NCBI GenBank assembly: GCA_012184525.1
Contig: WOFQ01000031.1
Coordinates: 248,001-312,000 of the forward strand
Source: Xenoacremonium recifei
Lineage: Eukaryota; Ascomycota; Sordariomycetes; Hypocreales; Nectriaceae
Direction: 5' to 3'
Length of the DNA stretch: 64,000 bases
Part shown: positions 35,055 to 48,066 of the stretch, piece after piece
How positions within the stretch are numbered: position 1 is the first letter of the stretch
Layout: each line of letters starts with the position of its first letter
The notes under the pieces: generated by a model
The model's database searches: none
What the model was told of the DNA's origin: nothing
The model's input: only the letters and a program-made list of their open reading frames with translations
Position numbers and translations under genes: made by a program

Positions 35055-36956
35055 TCAGTTCATAGCTCCGTAGTCTTGGTGGGCGTTGGACAGCAGTCGC
35101 TGTCTCTCCTCAAAATCGGCCTCCACCTCGGCCTTCTCTTCAACAAACACGCGACCCTTCACTGACGTGAAAATGGCCAGAGCCAGGCTAATAATCGCAC
35201 CCGCTGTGCCCATAGTTGCATTGATCGGGGTCGGATCGTCATGAAGCGGGCCATGGGTGAGAGCATCCAGGCCAGATTGAAGGAAGTTGGCCATTCCAGA
35301 AAAGCAGACGATAGTGCCGTAGATGCGACCGAAGGTTGCAAAGCCAAACACCTTAGTGGCATAATCACTGTGAATGAAAGTTAGAGGACACTTGATATGG
35401 AACCTAGAGAGTAAGAGTGCACTTACGAGATGGCAGAGTAGTATAGCGGGCGGAAGAGAACAAAAGCCACGACAGTGATGTATCCCGCCCACATAAAAGG
35501 GAGGCAGTTGAGAATGCCGATTGCGACGATGAACCCAGTCAACACTCCAAAGGTGCTTGGAACGCTCAAGTTGTTGAGCAGAAAGCCGATAAATGGCGTT
35601 GAAATGACGCCTCCCAGAGGAAGTGCCACGTCGAAGAAGTCGTTGATCGTTTCCGCCAGATGTTCGGACCCAAGCATGTATCTATACTGGGCGCGGATGG
35701 TCGCAATGAAGTAGTTCATGCGCAGCATCTGTAGAAGCGTTAACAGGAGGATCAGGATATACCAAGGGGTCATCATCTGCTGGTGCGCAGGCACTCCGTG
35801 GAGCACACCCCAGACACCGCTGGCTTCCTGTCGCTCCTCTTCGATCTTGACACGCTCCTCTCGACGTTCCTCATCTCCAACAATCTCCTCGATCTTCTCC
35901 AGCTTCGTGTGACGCTTGTCAGCCCGAGCACTGCGCACACGGACAAGCTCGTTGTCGTCGGAAATGTCCTCGTCGGAATCATGGATATCGCGCGTGCCGT
36001 CTTGGGCCTTTTCAATCTTGGCTTCTAGTTCCGGAGTCGTGTGGTAGGCATGGGCAGGCATCCAGGCGAACTCGGCGATGAAGATAAGAATTGGGACTAT
36101 CAGGTAGCCAAAGAAGAACTTTTCAACGGAAAATTTGCCACCCGAAGCATCGTAGGCCATACGGTAGAACAGGAATACGGCGGCCGAGGCATCAAAAGCG
36201 CCCGTGATGAGGGCGACAATCAGGCCCGAATACTTGGGGAAGGCATTGGCAAGCTGGAAGCTGGGAACGAAGAGAAAAGAACCGCCTAGTCCAAGAAATA
36301 CGTTGCCCAAGAGGTACCCATCAAACTCGGGAATGGCAAACGAGTATCCCATCAACAGGCATCCAACGGCAAGGAATACACAGGAGGCGAGCCAACACTC
36401 ACGCCTCCCGAAGCGGTCAAGAACAGCTCCAGCGAAAAGAGAGGAGATGTTAGTGGTGATGGAGGCAGAAATGAAGAAAAGGTTGAGGCGCAGGTCCTGT
36501 TCGGGGCAAGGGACATCAGGGTCAAGATCTCTTCCTGGGGCGTTTTCACAGAGCTCGCGATACACGCCCTCGGCAATGAGGACTGGCTTCAGAGCGGCGA
36601 ATCCAAAGACGATTCCAGAGGCCAACCAGCAAGCCACCACCGCGGTTGCAACCTGGACTGCACGGATTTCGTTAGCGGTGACTTGACTCAGTAAAAAGGG
36701 GTGAGAAGAACCTACCCCATCTCTTCGCGTCGGAGACCTTGTACGCTGCAATGTGAGGCTCGTCCTGGGCAACCTCAACAGGGGCAAAGCTCATACGCCT
36801 CCACTCCGGTCTGTTGGCATCATCTTCCTCAGGGAGACACAATGCATTGGACGATCCGAATCCCTCCTCCGCGGCCACGTCCGGCTGGACGCTGGGATTT
36901 GCCGGGCCTTCGTAGTCAAAGCCTTCAACTTGGGTTACATGCTGAGCGAGAGACAT
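35055..36956 (-). CDS. MFS protein of the Fmp42/SLC43 (LAT3-like) group
   Basis: Exons 36956-36716, 36657-35427 and 35367-35055 encode 594 residues. The protein resembles yeast Fmp42 and animal SLC43 facilitators, which move large neutral amino acids. Yeast Fmp42 has been found in mitochondrial or vacuolar fractions, so membrane location is uncertain. A polar N-terminus of about 80 residues precedes helix 1 (VACWLASGIVFGFAAL). DRFGRRE marks the loop after helix 2. A long charged central loop (about 290-370), rich in D, E, K and R, separates the two halves. The C-terminal half ends in an acidic tail. Both introns have standard borders, and intron 1 has a GCTAACG branch site. The start at 36956 follows a long pyrimidine-rich leader. 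Confidence 0.88.
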
Positions 36957-38960
36957 TGGCGGCCAGAAGAGTGGCAGCAGCAAGAAATACGGAACAGAAA
37001 CAGAAACACAGGTGGCAATGGGTGAATGGGAGGGCGAAACTTGGAGGGAGAGGGGGAGAGGGAGGGAGGAGGAGGACGGGGAGGGGTAAAATAACAACAA
37101 CAGCAGTCGCCGCACAACAGTAGCGGCAAGCAAATTTAGACCATCACGGGTCTATCCTTTCCATGGTGGGAAACGCCCATGAATCCATGCCTGATCGGGA
37201 TTGACGTAAATGAAGGCGGCTCGTCGCATCTCGATGGCGGCGCGCCGATGAAGGAGAGAACCTGTCTGTCCACCCCGACCGTCCGTGTGATGCACCGCAA
37301 CAGCAGGGATTTCGCCTCAGCATCCCAGCGAGGGTCCGAGGAATGCCGCTAAAGACGGGAAGCCGTTGGGCGGCGTGACCAGCCGATATCGCTGTAAGTC
37401 CACTGGAGGAGCCCGGAAGAGACCACCCGGAAGGGGAAGGGCTTAGCGGTTCTAGAGGGTTCTGCTCTCCACTTGCGTGTCTGCAGGTGCTGCATCGTTG
37501 TGGCCTCTCTCGGATTAGAGCGGATGGCTGGTTCACGATGGCTTCATGGTGTTTCGACGCCGGGGTGTCTGAGGGTCGGGTTGCATTTCCGGCGCGTATT
37601 TCTGAGTCTTTTGGCAAGAGGGAAGCTGCGATTGCGCTCTGCTAGTTACTGGTGGTTGCTAGGCTCGCCACTCTGTCACCGTTCATAACTGACCGACTTT
37701 CCTGACTCGCGTTTCGCAAAGCCGTCATGAAGACAATCAAGTAACACATCCGGGATAACAGGATTACAGAGTCTTGAGTAGTCCACCACTGGGAGGGTCT
37801 GCTATTTCGATGCTCTTCTCTGCAGTGTGATTATTGGACGATTTCCGTGGGTGGTAGGCTGGCAGGGTTCGTCGGATTCTTTGCTCCTCGGACCCTCGGC
37901 AATCCCCCACCACCCACTTATGTGCTCCCCTCGCGCTCACATGTCTTAATTAGCGACGGCGCTTGCTTTCGTATTTAATGAGCTGCTCGTCTTTCAGATT
38001 GTCACATGATGCATCCTTAGGTGAGAGAATTGGAATGATGTGGCTTAGGAATTCCATGAAGCTCCAACAGTGTCTGGAAATATGTCTTTGACGAGAAGGT
38101 GATTCCTTGAACCCCTCTGCGTAGCTGTGTGCTTCCGAAAGCGACAACACAAGAGAAGAAAAAAGAGAAACGGAGGGAAACAACCTTGAACTTTAGTATG
38201 CAGCAGAACGGTCTCAAGCCGTGATTGATCAGCCGCGCACGCAAAAGCCGTAACAAGTAATGACCGAATCTTTGCTTACGATACAAACGCGATCGTCTAT
38301 TCAAATATAGGAAGGTAAATACTCGTTGATGACTCTTCTCGATAAAGACGCGTGAATCTTCTCACCAGAAGAGCACAAGCGTCGATCTGTAGTGCACTCA
38401 CTGGCGCTAAGCAGTAATCCCCGGATTCCGTGCTTACAGCCCATGGTTCATGAGCCGCACATCTCTCAGGCGAAGAAATATATGAAGATGTACTTCATAC
38501 CCAAGCGAGCCCGTTGCAGAGAATGCCCCATACACGGAGGAACATTTCAGTTGAGGCTTTGCCGGAGAAATGGACAGACAATGGTCTCTTAATTGACCAA
38601 GTTGGGCGCAGTATTTCCAGTTCACAACCAACATGCGGCGTAATGCGATCCGATAAGGCCTTATCGAGCCGTAAGCACGCATCGATCGGCACGTTTCTTC
38701 CTGGTTGCCTGACTCACACCATCCCAGACTTTTCATTGCCGCGGGGCAATGACTCCCCGGTGAAGAGTCAGATTGATGCCTACGCGACGAAAGCTGCGGG
38801 TATCTTACTGATGCCTGAGACAGGTAGAAGAAAATGCATTAAATCTGCCTGTTTCTCCAGGCATAAATAAGTAAGAGGTTCCTATTTCCAAAGACTTCAC
38901 CTTCGCCACCTTATGTACCTGTCATACAACCGATCCTTAAAGTCATCTTCAAAATTCATC
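36957..38960. other. Gene-less stretch, 2 kb
   Basis: It starts with a purine-rich run on the plus strand (37025-37090), which is a CT-rich core promoter for the minus-strand gene. Otherwise I see no gene, RNA or repeat. Confidence 0.45.
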
Positions 38961-39392
38961 ATGCCTTCTCTACCAATCAATTTCAGGCGCCAAGTCGGCA
39001 GCACAGTCAAGGCCTTGCTAGACCGACGCGCCATCGCGGATGGAGATTCCAACACGGACATTGACGGTGAACACACCAGTACTACCACTGCGTCAAGTTC
39101 CAGCCTCAGCACGGGCCAAAATGTCGGTATCGCGATCGGTATCATTGTCTTTGTCGTGATTCTCGCGACTTTCTGCATAGTCGGCATTCGCCGAGCCAGG
39201 CGAAAATCATCCACCGGGACGACTATTCACTTGAACCCCGTCTACAAACAATCTCTGGACACTCTTCCGCCTTATACCCCAAGGCACTCCACACAAATGC
39301 CAAGCGACGACCTTGCACCTCCTGAAGCTGTACATCACAACCATATGCATCACCACGAGGCACATGTTTCGAGTTCAACTCAGGCTGCTTAG
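38961..39392 (+). CDS. Small single-pass membrane protein with PPxY motif
   Basis: This intronless frame encodes 143 residues from the ATG at 38961. An in-frame ATG at 38913 would add 16. A Ser/Thr-rich stretch (TSTTTASSSSLSTG) precedes one strong hydrophobic segment, NVGIAIGIIVFVVILATFCIVG, broken here only by its end at a RRARRK stop-transfer block. The cytoplasmic tail has PPYT (a PPxY motif that binds WW domains of Rsp5-type ubiquitin ligases) and a His-rich end (HHNHMHHHEAH). This layout recalls fungal WSC/mid2-like or adaptor proteins but without the extracellular domain. No signal peptide is evident. I do not recognise an orthologue. Function is unknown. Confidence 0.7.
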   Translation: MPSLPINFRRQVGSTVKALLDRRAIADGDSNTDIDGEHTSTTTASSSSLSTGQNVGIAIGIIVFVVILATFCIVGIRRARRKSSTGTTIHLNPVYKQSLDTLPPYTPRHSTQMPSDDLAPPEAVHHNHMHHHEAHVSSSTQAA

Positions 39393-41016
39393 ATGTCTTC
39401 GTTCACGGCTAATGTGAACGGGACATCCTGAGAAAATGAATGAATTGGCATGGTGATAACGATATAATGGTTTATGGAATTGGTTTTCATTGAGAACCTC
39501 TAACTATGTATGATACCCAACGTGAACTTCTTAACGCATGGAGAAAAGGCTTGACCCCCATCGTGATTGGGGTGGGGGAGGGAGGTGGAAAACGTGATGG
39601 TTGGAGACAAACGCACTAGCAAAATGGGGATAAATAGCTTGTCGACCCGAGGGTTGTACATAGAGAGAATAAGGCAGCAGAGGATTCAATATTACGCTTC
39701 ATACGGTCGTCATTGTACTTCATATGCCCATAAAGTGGCGGGGAAGAGTCCCTCTTTGTACTGACTACTCCATTGTCACAGCGGCCGACGATCTCTGCTG
39801 CAAATCAACAAACCGCCGAGTGACTCTTCCTCACATGATTGCTTCACCGCATGGCGCAAACGAAAATCCCCCACTTTGACCTCCCCGTGAGTGCGGAGTC
39901 TCCGCATCATCTCCGCATGGACTTGACATCACGATTGACCTCCATCTCGCTCAGTCGCGACTTGTATCCTGTTTTTTTGGAGTTATACAGAGCTCATCCT
40001 TTCCTCCGTAGACATTTAGAAGCTCAATTTATCTTGTGTCCCTGCAGCACGCCATGTTAGACTCCGGTTCCCGAGTTACATCCGCCGAGGATCATCTGAG
40101 CAATCACTCCTTCAAGATGTGCCCATTCTTCCATGCAAAATAGCCCCGGATGAATACAAGGTCACATTAAACAAAACAATGAACTAGCATCCTCGGGAAC
40201 CGGCCCTGGAATTCCCCCAGTGGCCTGGGTCTTCTCCTAGAATCCTGTCTCGGATCCGCACCCAGAGTGACATCCAGCAGAAGATTTACCACAGAATGGC
40301 TGACTCCACAGGTAAACACGTCGAAGGGGTGCCGAGAATCGGGGAATAAAGTACCGAGACGCCTACCTTAATCCCCACGTCAGAACTTCTAATTAACCAA
40401 GCGGCGCGCTTTGCGGCGGCTAAATGCTATGATGTAACGCTCTGCTGGCTGGGTTTCATCACGAGCCTTGTCTGAATATTTGTCAATGGCCTGACGATCA
40501 CTTGTCAACCAGACTTCAGCGGGGAAAAGACCGTTCGGCAGTTGGGGTCTAACGAGAGAGCGAATGGAGCTTCTCCAGCAAACTAGCCGTCAGTGTCTTA
40601 ATTATCCAGTAACGGCTCATATACGAGTCATTTTCCCAGCTTCCCAACTTCCCCATCAAGGCAACGACAAAAAACAACCCCCGTTCTCCCTCCACTCAAC
40701 CACACTGCAGCTCCCTGCTTCTTCAGTCAAAGCCCCAGACGCCAGCTCGTGAATTCCCCGCATGCTCGGTCGTTCTTCGTCCTGCCAAGGCGCCGAGAAG
40801 ACCGGGAGTGGCTTTCCCCAACTCTGGAAGCGACATCATGAGGGGCGAGATAGAGGGGTTGGGGAAGATCAGCGGCCAGGGCAAGGCGTTTATAACCGAG
40901 GGAAGGGCCAATCTCTGAGTCTATTTCGAAGCTTGTTCTCGCCGTCCTAGGTCTTATTTGACAAGTTTTGTGTTGCTCGGTAAAGAACAAGGCGCGGTAA
41001 GACACAGTGAGACAAG
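39393..41016. other. Gene-less stretch upstream of Dal5-like permease
   Basis: 1.6 kb with the promoter and leader of the permease. No other gene is supported. Confidence 0.45.
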
Positions 41017-42677
41017 ATGGCGGACGATATCACCAAGCCCACCGCCGACCACCACCACGGAGTCGACGACATCAACGACGCCCACGATGTGCTCTCGCAG
41101 ACCGAGTCCCAAAACCCCAACAAGGTGTTTGCTGGCCATGCCATGGATCCCGCACATCGTCAAGCCGTTGAGAAGCGTCTCAAGCGCAAGCTTGACACAC
41201 GCTGCGGTCTCTTCGTGCTCATCTACATCATGAACTACCTCGACCGCAACAACATCGCCGCCGCCCGTCTCAAGGGTCTCCAGGACGAGCTGAACCTCAA
41301 CGACACTCAGTATGCGACCTGCCTCAGCATTCTGTATGTAGGGTATATTCTCATGCAGGTGCCATCCAACATCTTGATCAATCGCATCACACGGCCGTCG
41401 CTGTACATTGCATGCGCCATGTGCCTCTGGGGTCTTATCTCGACGCTCACCGGGAATACACACAACTTCAAGGGCATGGTGTGCATCCGATTTTTCCTCG
41501 GCTTTGTCGAGGCGGCCTTCCTGCCCGGTGCTCTTTTGATTCTGTCCAAGTGGTACACTCGACGGGAGCTGACCACGCGCAACGCCATTCTGTTCTGCGG
41601 AAACCTCATCTCCAACGCCTTCTCGGCCCTAGTCGGTGCAGGCGTTCTATCCAACATGAACGGTGTGCTTGGACACTCGGCCTGGCGCTGGCTGTTCTGG
41701 ATTGAAGGTGCTGTCACCATGGCGGTTGCCATCTCAGCGGCTTTCATCCTCCCCGACTTGCCTCATAACTCGCGAGGTTTCACCGAGGAAGAACTTCAGA
41801 TTGCCCAATTGCGGATGATTGAGGACGCAGGTGATGCGGATGAAGATTCTGAGGAACAGGGCGTGTTCTACGGCCTGATGCTTGCCTTGAAAGATATCAA
41901 GATCTATCTGATGATGCTCACCCTTACTGCCTATGTCATTGGTTTGTCGTTCAATGCATTCTTCGTAAGTACTCCTTCACTCGTATGCAGAGAGCCCCGA
42001 ACTGACCACCGATCAGCCAACTCTTACGGGAACTCTTGGCTTTGGCTACGTCCCAACCCTGCTAATGAGCTCACCGCCGTGGGTGTTCTCCTGCATTGTT
42101 TCCTTGATCAACGCTTGGCATTCCGACAGAACGCAAGAAAAGGTATGCCGGATTATTGATCAAAGCCCCTTTCATTTCACTGACTCTCCTTCAGTTCTGG
42201 CACATCACCGGCCCTGTCTGCGCTGGCATCATCGGATTCATCATCAGCATGTCGACCCTCAACGTCGCCGCACGCTACATCGGCCTTTTTCTCCAAGCCA
42301 GCGCCTACGCCGGATTCATCGTCTTTTACTCGTGGATCAGCTCGTCCTTCCCGCGACCCCCCGCAAAGCGAGCTGTTGCGATTGCCATGGTCAACGCTTT
42401 CAGTCAGCTCGGCAACGTGGCTGGCTCGTATGTGTGGGATCTGAAGGAGAACGGCTACCGCAAGAGCTATGGGATTGTCTTGTCCATGTTTGGCTTGACC
42501 ATTATTGGCTGCTTCATCTTCCGCCTAATCCTAGTGGACCTAAACAAGAAGCTCGACCAGGGAGAGTCTGCTTGGGAGACGAGGCAAGATGTCGCAGCTC
42601 GGACTGCTCAGATTGAGGTGATGGACAATGCCGATGAAGCACTAAGGATGAAGAGAGGCTTTAGATATCTCATTTAG
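41017..42677 (+). CDS. MFS anion:cation symporter (Dal5-like allantoate/nicotinate permease family)
   Basis: Exons 41017-41964, 42017-42142 and 42195-42677 give 518 residues. The family carries organic anions such as allantoate, ureidosuccinate, nicotinate, pantothenate or biotin precursors into the cell with protons. The signature NYLDRNNIAAARLKGLQ lies in helix 1, and GFVEAAFLPGALLILSKWYTRREL in the helix 4-5 region. Twelve hydrophobic segments are apparent, with a charged central loop (EEELQIAQLRMIEDAGDADEDSEE). Both introns are 52 bp with GTAAGT or GTATGC donors. The neighbours give no clue to the substrate. Confidence 0.92.
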
Positions 42678-43551
42678 ACGGTGGATTGTAGGGATGGCGG
42701 TAGAATTATTCTCCGTCAGTACATGTGATATCATAACTCGCAATCATAGTTTTCATCAGACTTCCCATTTCATAATTACAATTGCAGCTTGTCGGAAAGG
42801 CCGATCCAGGTTTTCGGCAGTCGGCGATAGCTCAAATATGGGTGATTTGCCTCCTTGTTCACCAGGCTTAACGCCGCCCCTGCTCTAAGTCCAACCCGCA
42901 ACCAAGACAACCCTCAAGCTCACCCAGCAAAGGACTTAAAACAAAGTATATTCCGTACGCTATCGGCAATAAGACTCTCGCTTATCTTCATTCAGACAAT
43001 TCCAGCCCCTTATGACGTAAATCCATATTGCACGGCGAGTCCGAAGCTGGACATCTAAACGCCGCCAACTCCTTGCCACAATGCATCTAAACGCCGACAC
43101 ATACCAAATCAAGCCAGCATTAACGCCGCCAGCGGCCTTAAGACATGCGAATGGTCGGACATCTTCATCTTGAACTGCGCGCCGATGAAGTGAACGGGTT
43201 TATTTCCATTAAGGCGCCTTTCCCGATGGCCGAAGTTTGCTGAGATTAGCTCTTGTCGAGTTCTGTCGGTGTTAATGACGCCCGTCTCGAAGTTTCTGCC
43301 GATGGCTTACAAGACGGAGGGTGGCTTTGGTAAGAAACACGCGGTGTAGACGGTGATGGTGAAGAATGATGAGTTTCATGAAACGTTTGAGTAATGTAGA
43401 ACAGTATAAAGATGTCTTGCAATGTCCAGTTCTTCGTCGTGATATCTAGATCATCTTCAGACAATAACACTTACACCACAACCACCTCTCCCCTACAAAC
43501 CCCTAAACCACCACTATCATACTTCTCTACAGCCATCTCAACAACACCAAA
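42678..43551. other. Intergenic stretch between permease and SDR
   Basis: 874 bp. It contains scattered copies of AACGCCG near 42869, 43059, 43091 and 43121, too irregular to call a repeat. No gene is seen. Confidence 0.45.
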
Positions 43552-44445
43552 ATGACTTCCCCAAGTCCCGTCTGGTTCATCACCGCCGCTTCCTCCGGCT
43601 TCGGCCACGAAATTGCCCTCCTCGCCCTCTCCCGCGGCCACAAAGTCATCGCCACGGCCCGCAGCGCCTCCCGCATCCAAGACCTCGCCGACGCCGGTGC
43701 CGAGACCCTCTCGTTCGACGTGACCTCGCCTCTGAGCGAGATCGAATCCGTCGCCAAGAAGGTCTTTGATAAGTACGGCCGCGTCGACTACCTCATCAAC
43801 GCCGCGGGCTTTATCCTCGACGGCGCTGTGGAAGAGACTACCCCTGAGGAGCTGTACAATAGCTTCAACACCAACGTCTTCGGCACCTTCAACACTGTTA
43901 AGGTGTTTCTGCCCTTCATCCGCGCTCAGCCCCTTGGTGCAGATGGCAAGACGCGCGCGACGATCGCTACCTTCGGCAGTCTGGCCAGCTGGCTCGGCGG
44001 CGCCAACTACAGCGTCTACGCCATGACCAAAGCCTGCGTTTCTTCGTTGGCCGAGTCCCTATCTCAGGAGCTCGCACCCTTCAATATTGTCGCCACTGCA
44101 GTCGAGCCGGGCTACTTCCGAACCAACTTCCTCCAAGCCAATGCTCGTGTCGTCACAAAGGAGCGTCTGCCGGCCTATGAAGATGTCGCTACACCCACAG
44201 GCCAGACGAGAAAGGCCCTGGATGTTATCAATGGGAAGCAGCTGGGAGATGTTGAGAAGGGGTGCAAGGTTCTCGTTGATATCCTGACGAAGAGCGGCGT
44301 TGCGAAGGGCAGGGAGGTGCCGCTGAGGATTGTGCTGGGAAGTGATTGCGATGCTTACATTCGAAACAAGTGTGAGAGCTCGCTGAAGCTTCTCGATGAG
44401 TGGAAGGAGATTTCGTTCTCGACGGACCACGCCGACTCGAAATAA
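43552..44445 (+). CDS. Classical short-chain dehydrogenase/reductase, substrate unknown
   Basis: This is an intronless 297-residue protein. The NADP-binding motif TAASSGFGHE is near residue 11, NAAG near residue 84, and the catalytic YxxxK is in SVYAMTKACVSSLAE. Proline/glycine PGYFRTNF follows, as in the 17beta-hydroxysteroid dehydrogenase/retinol dehydrogenase-like fungal SDRs. Family members act on alcohols and ketones of small metabolites. No biosynthetic cluster surrounds it. The 3' end is convergent with the kinesin gene, 335 bp apart. Confidence 0.88.
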   Translation: MTSPSPVWFITAASSGFGHEIALLALSRGHKVIATARSASRIQDLADAGAETLSFDVTSPLSEIESVAKKVFDKYGRVDYLINAAGFILDGAVEETTPEELYNSFNTNVFGTFNTVKVFLPFIRAQPLGADGKTRATIATFGSLASWLGGANYSVYAMTKACVSSLAESLSQELAPFNIVATAVEPGYFRTNFLQANARVVTKERLPAYEDVATPTGQTRKALDVINGKQLGDVEKGCKVLVDILTKSGVAKGREVPLRIVLGSDCDAYIRNKCESSLKLLDEWKEISFSTDHADSK

Positions 44446-44780
44446 GTAGACGCAGCTGGAGATATTAGACCATGTACTTCCTTTAGCCTCCTTTCAATAA
44501 TACGACACTTAGACGAATGCCCGCCCTCCATGGCTGCTTGATGAGAAGATCAAATATGTGAAGCAATGTAATATTGAATAAACAGAAAGGCTTGCTCTAT
44601 GCATTGTCGAGCAGCAGGTAGTCGTACAATCTCTCACATGCCAACGCCTATGACCGCCATTACCCTAACCAGACCGGGATCCGAAACTCCCTACAATGAA
44701 CACAATGAAGAATAGACACACGAAAATACGCATCAGTCATCTTCCAAGGACCCTGCCTAGGAAATGCATGCTTTGCTCGC
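44446..44780. other. Convergent 3' region of SDR and kinesin genes
   Basis: 335 bp of 3' untranslated sequence. Nothing else is seen. Confidence 0.5.
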
Positions 44781-47700
44781 TCATCGCCAGGCCACACTTC
44801 CCCTGCTCTCCTGTCGTCGGTGTCCAGCCGTCGCACCCGTCGCAATCGTCACACGTCGCGTCTTCTCCCCTGAGCTGCCATCACTCGGGCTACCTCCATT
44901 CGAGTTGACGGTCTCAACCCGCATGCTGCTCGCCATGTTCATCCGGCGGGCCTGACCAGGGGTAAAGGCCCGGTCCGACTTCCACTCCTGGGGGGAGCAG
45001 GACATCGGCGGGCTTCGTCTCCTCTCCGCACTGCCGCGACGGTGGCGCGAGATGCCGTTGGAACTGCTGGCGAGAGCCGCGGGCAAGCTAGGCCGCGGAG
45101 CGTTGCGATCGCCGTTCACAGAGCCGACAGAGGAGATGCGACGGGCATTGGATGCCGCTGTGCCCGTCATGACGCTCGCCCTACGAACCTTCTCCTTCAT
45201 GGCTGAGTGCAGCGCCGTGCGCAGCTTACGGGCGTCGAGCGTGCTGTTCTCCGAGTCGGAGCCGGAACCTGAGATTTGAAGGGGGTTGTTCTCGTCGACA
45301 ATGGCCGGCAGCGAGCGCAGGCGTCGAAGCTTCTCGAGGGTAGAGGGTGTCGGTGAGAGGCTGTTACCGGTCTTAGCGACATCCAGCGATCGCAACGGTG
45401 GCGTCCTCTGTGTCTCGGGAGAGCTGGAGTTGAGGCTCAGGCTTAGAGTCGGAGCGGAGAGAGGAGATCCGTCACGAGCAGGAATCGAGGACCGGGTGTT
45501 CTTGGACAAGAATCCCGCCTGGAATCTGCTTGGCTTGGCAGCGTTCAGGCTCGTCGCCTCAGGGACCTCGAGACTGGGGCTTGACTCGTCGTTAACCACT
45601 GATGTCTCCTCGGCCAGGTAGGTTGGCAGGGCGGGAGCCACAATGGGCTTCTCGGGAGAAGATGTCTCAGGCGATGATGAGTTGAACTTCTGAGGCGTCT
45701 TCTCAAAGTCCTCCAGTGTCGCCTGCTCCGACTCATCGTCTCGCCATCGCACACCACGAGCCTTGGCCTTCTTCACCGGTGTGAAGCTAACACCCTTCTT
45801 AGTTGCGCCCAACACCTTGCGTCGGCGAGGAGAAGCCTTCATCGGGCTCGCAAAGACATGTTCAGTGTGCGAGACAGCAATCGCAGGCTGCGCAATGGGC
45901 TTCACGTAGTGAGCGGGAGCCTTCTTGCGCTTCGGCGTGCCTCTCTTTGTCGGCGGGAAGATCTCGACCACCGGCAGAGAGCCATCAGGCTTGACCACCT
46001 GAGAGGCAGCCGTGTAGCCAGTCTGCAGAAGTCGGTTGATGATCTGCTTGGCGTTGGCGACAGCAGACTCCTCGTCCATAGCGAAGCTGTCGGAGAGAGA
46101 GGTCAAGATGTCGAATTGCGCAGTCAGGAGCATCTGCACCATCGCCGCATCGCCGGCCTTATCCTGCTCTAGAACCTCTCGGTAGGCCTCGCGGTTGAAG
46201 TTGGACTTGAGAAGTTCAGCCTCTCGAGTGAGGCTGGAGATCTCACCATTGTCAGCACCCTCGATGCCCTCGAGCTGCTTCAAGCAATGGGTGAGAGTCG
46301 TGTCGATGGCTCTCTCCCAGTTGGACTTGTCCAGCTTCTGGTGGATGTGCTGTCGGCTGTTCTCCAGCTCGAGCAGAATGCCCTGGACAGTCTTTCGAAT
46401 CGCCGTGAGATTCTGGGGCATCGAGTCTTCGTCACCTCGTTGATCACAAACGGTGTCGAATGCGGCAATCCAGCCTGAGAGCATTCCGATGCGACGCTCG
46501 AATGCCTTCAACTTCTTCATGCTTGTGATGCGCTCCAGTCGCTCTCCGGCCGAGTTATCGTAAGCGGCACGAATGCGCTGAACGCCCTCTCTTGCAACAG
46601 CGTCTCGCTTCTCGCACTGCTTGCGGAACTTGGCGAAGAAAAGCTTCTCCGCGTCCTTCTGCTGGGCCTTCAGCTCATTGATGAGAGCCATCTGCTCGTC
46701 AATCTTGACCAAGAAGTCCTTGACGTGTCGATTCACATTGAAGACGTTTCGAGTAACCTTGGTCTGAATGTTCTTCGCCCGGTTGGCATATCGGAGAGTG
46801 TTCTGGGTCTCGTCAAAGTGGGCGCTTGAAGGGGAGACACAGACAATCATGACAGTCTTGCAGTTGCCGCCAAGTGAGAACTTGAGCAGCCGAGTCAGCT
46901 TGCTGTTTCGGTAGGGTACGTGGGCACGCTGGCGGCGATCGCAGAGAGCGTTGATGCAGCTTCCCAGTGCCAATAGGGACTTGTTGATGTTGGCGCCTTC
47001 AGTCAGACGCTCGCCTCGGTTCTTGGTCACCGATGCTCGCTCAGAACCAGCCAAGTCAATGATGCTCAGGGTCGCCATAGTGTGAGGCTCATTGACATCG
47101 GCATTGCGGTCCTTCTGGGCGACGTTGATCTGGAGAACGGCGTGTGATCGCGAAGAGGTGGCATTGGCCTCTGTAGGAGACACCGTTCGGTACTCGTTAC
47201 CCTGAACGATCATATCCATGACCTCTTGCACATCACGAGGGTGGTGGCTCGTCAGGCCGGCAACCGTCACAGCCTGGTTGCTGTCCTCGCGGAGCATCAG
47301 CCCAGCCTTGCTGCCGCCCGGCACCAGCAGATCACGGATCGTCTCGTTGTAGATCTCCAGGTAACTCAGGCTCAGCTCGGTGACCTTGTCCTGGCTTCGC
47401 TCGCCAATCTTCTCGAACAACTCCTGCATGGTCAAGAAGATGATGCCTGGTTGTTGGGCGGTGCCCGTGATGGTGTGAGTCTTGCCACAACCAGTGGCGC
47501 CGTAAGCGAAGACCGTCGCATTGTAACCGTCGAGGACGCTATCGAGGAGATTTCGGGTAGTGCCCTCGTAGACTTCGGACTGGGTGGTGTTGTCGTCGAA
47601 GACTCGGTCGAAGGCAAACACTTGATCCTTGACCTTTTTCGAGGTAGGCAGCACTGATCGGGAGAACTTCTGCACGGGGTTGTCCTCGGGAGGATCGAAG

Positions 47701-48066
47701 ACTCTGTGACCATGTCAGCTTGGGCCTTTCTCCACGGTGAAGTCTCACGCACAGGCATCGGTCATCTACGACCTTAATCACATTGCGGATGCCTCGCTGG
47801 TGAAGCTTCGGCGCAGGCGCAGCGGCAAGCGAGCCGTCGCCCAGGAAGACAGTGCCATCATCGTTCTTTTGTCTATCACAAACGTTAGTCTACAGGTGAG
47901 CTGTTCGATATCTGGCGCAGATAACATACAGTTGAGCTGCTTCTCGGATCGTGAATGGCCGAACACGGACTGAAACAAGAGATCAGTAACTGCCAAAGCG
48001 CCTGGAATGCACCCACAACATACCAGCAACTGTGATGGACGACTGCCCCGATGTAGCAGCGGCCAT
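44781..48066 (-). CDS. Kinesin-8 motor (Kip3/KipB family)
   Basis: Four exons (48066-48024, 47969-47930, 47872-47753, 47703-44781) give 1041 residues. Kinesin-8 motors walk to microtubule plus ends and shorten them, controlling spindle length and nuclear positioning. The N-terminal motor domain shows VRVRPF, the P-loop GATGCGKTHT, switch I NATSSRSHAV and switch II IDLAGSE. The stretch NVNRHVKDFLVKIDEQ after the neck is diagnostic of the class. A coiled-coil region follows (ELKAQQKDAEKLFFAKF and later blocks), and then a long basic, serine/proline-rich tail with KKGVSFTPVKK. Three short introns split the first 68 codons. The third uses a GTGCGT donor. Confidence 0.95.

Noticed and set aside
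37144..37617. 157-residue minus-strand frame upstream of the Fmp42-like gene
   Set aside because: Biased composition, no domain, and located in a long promoter region.
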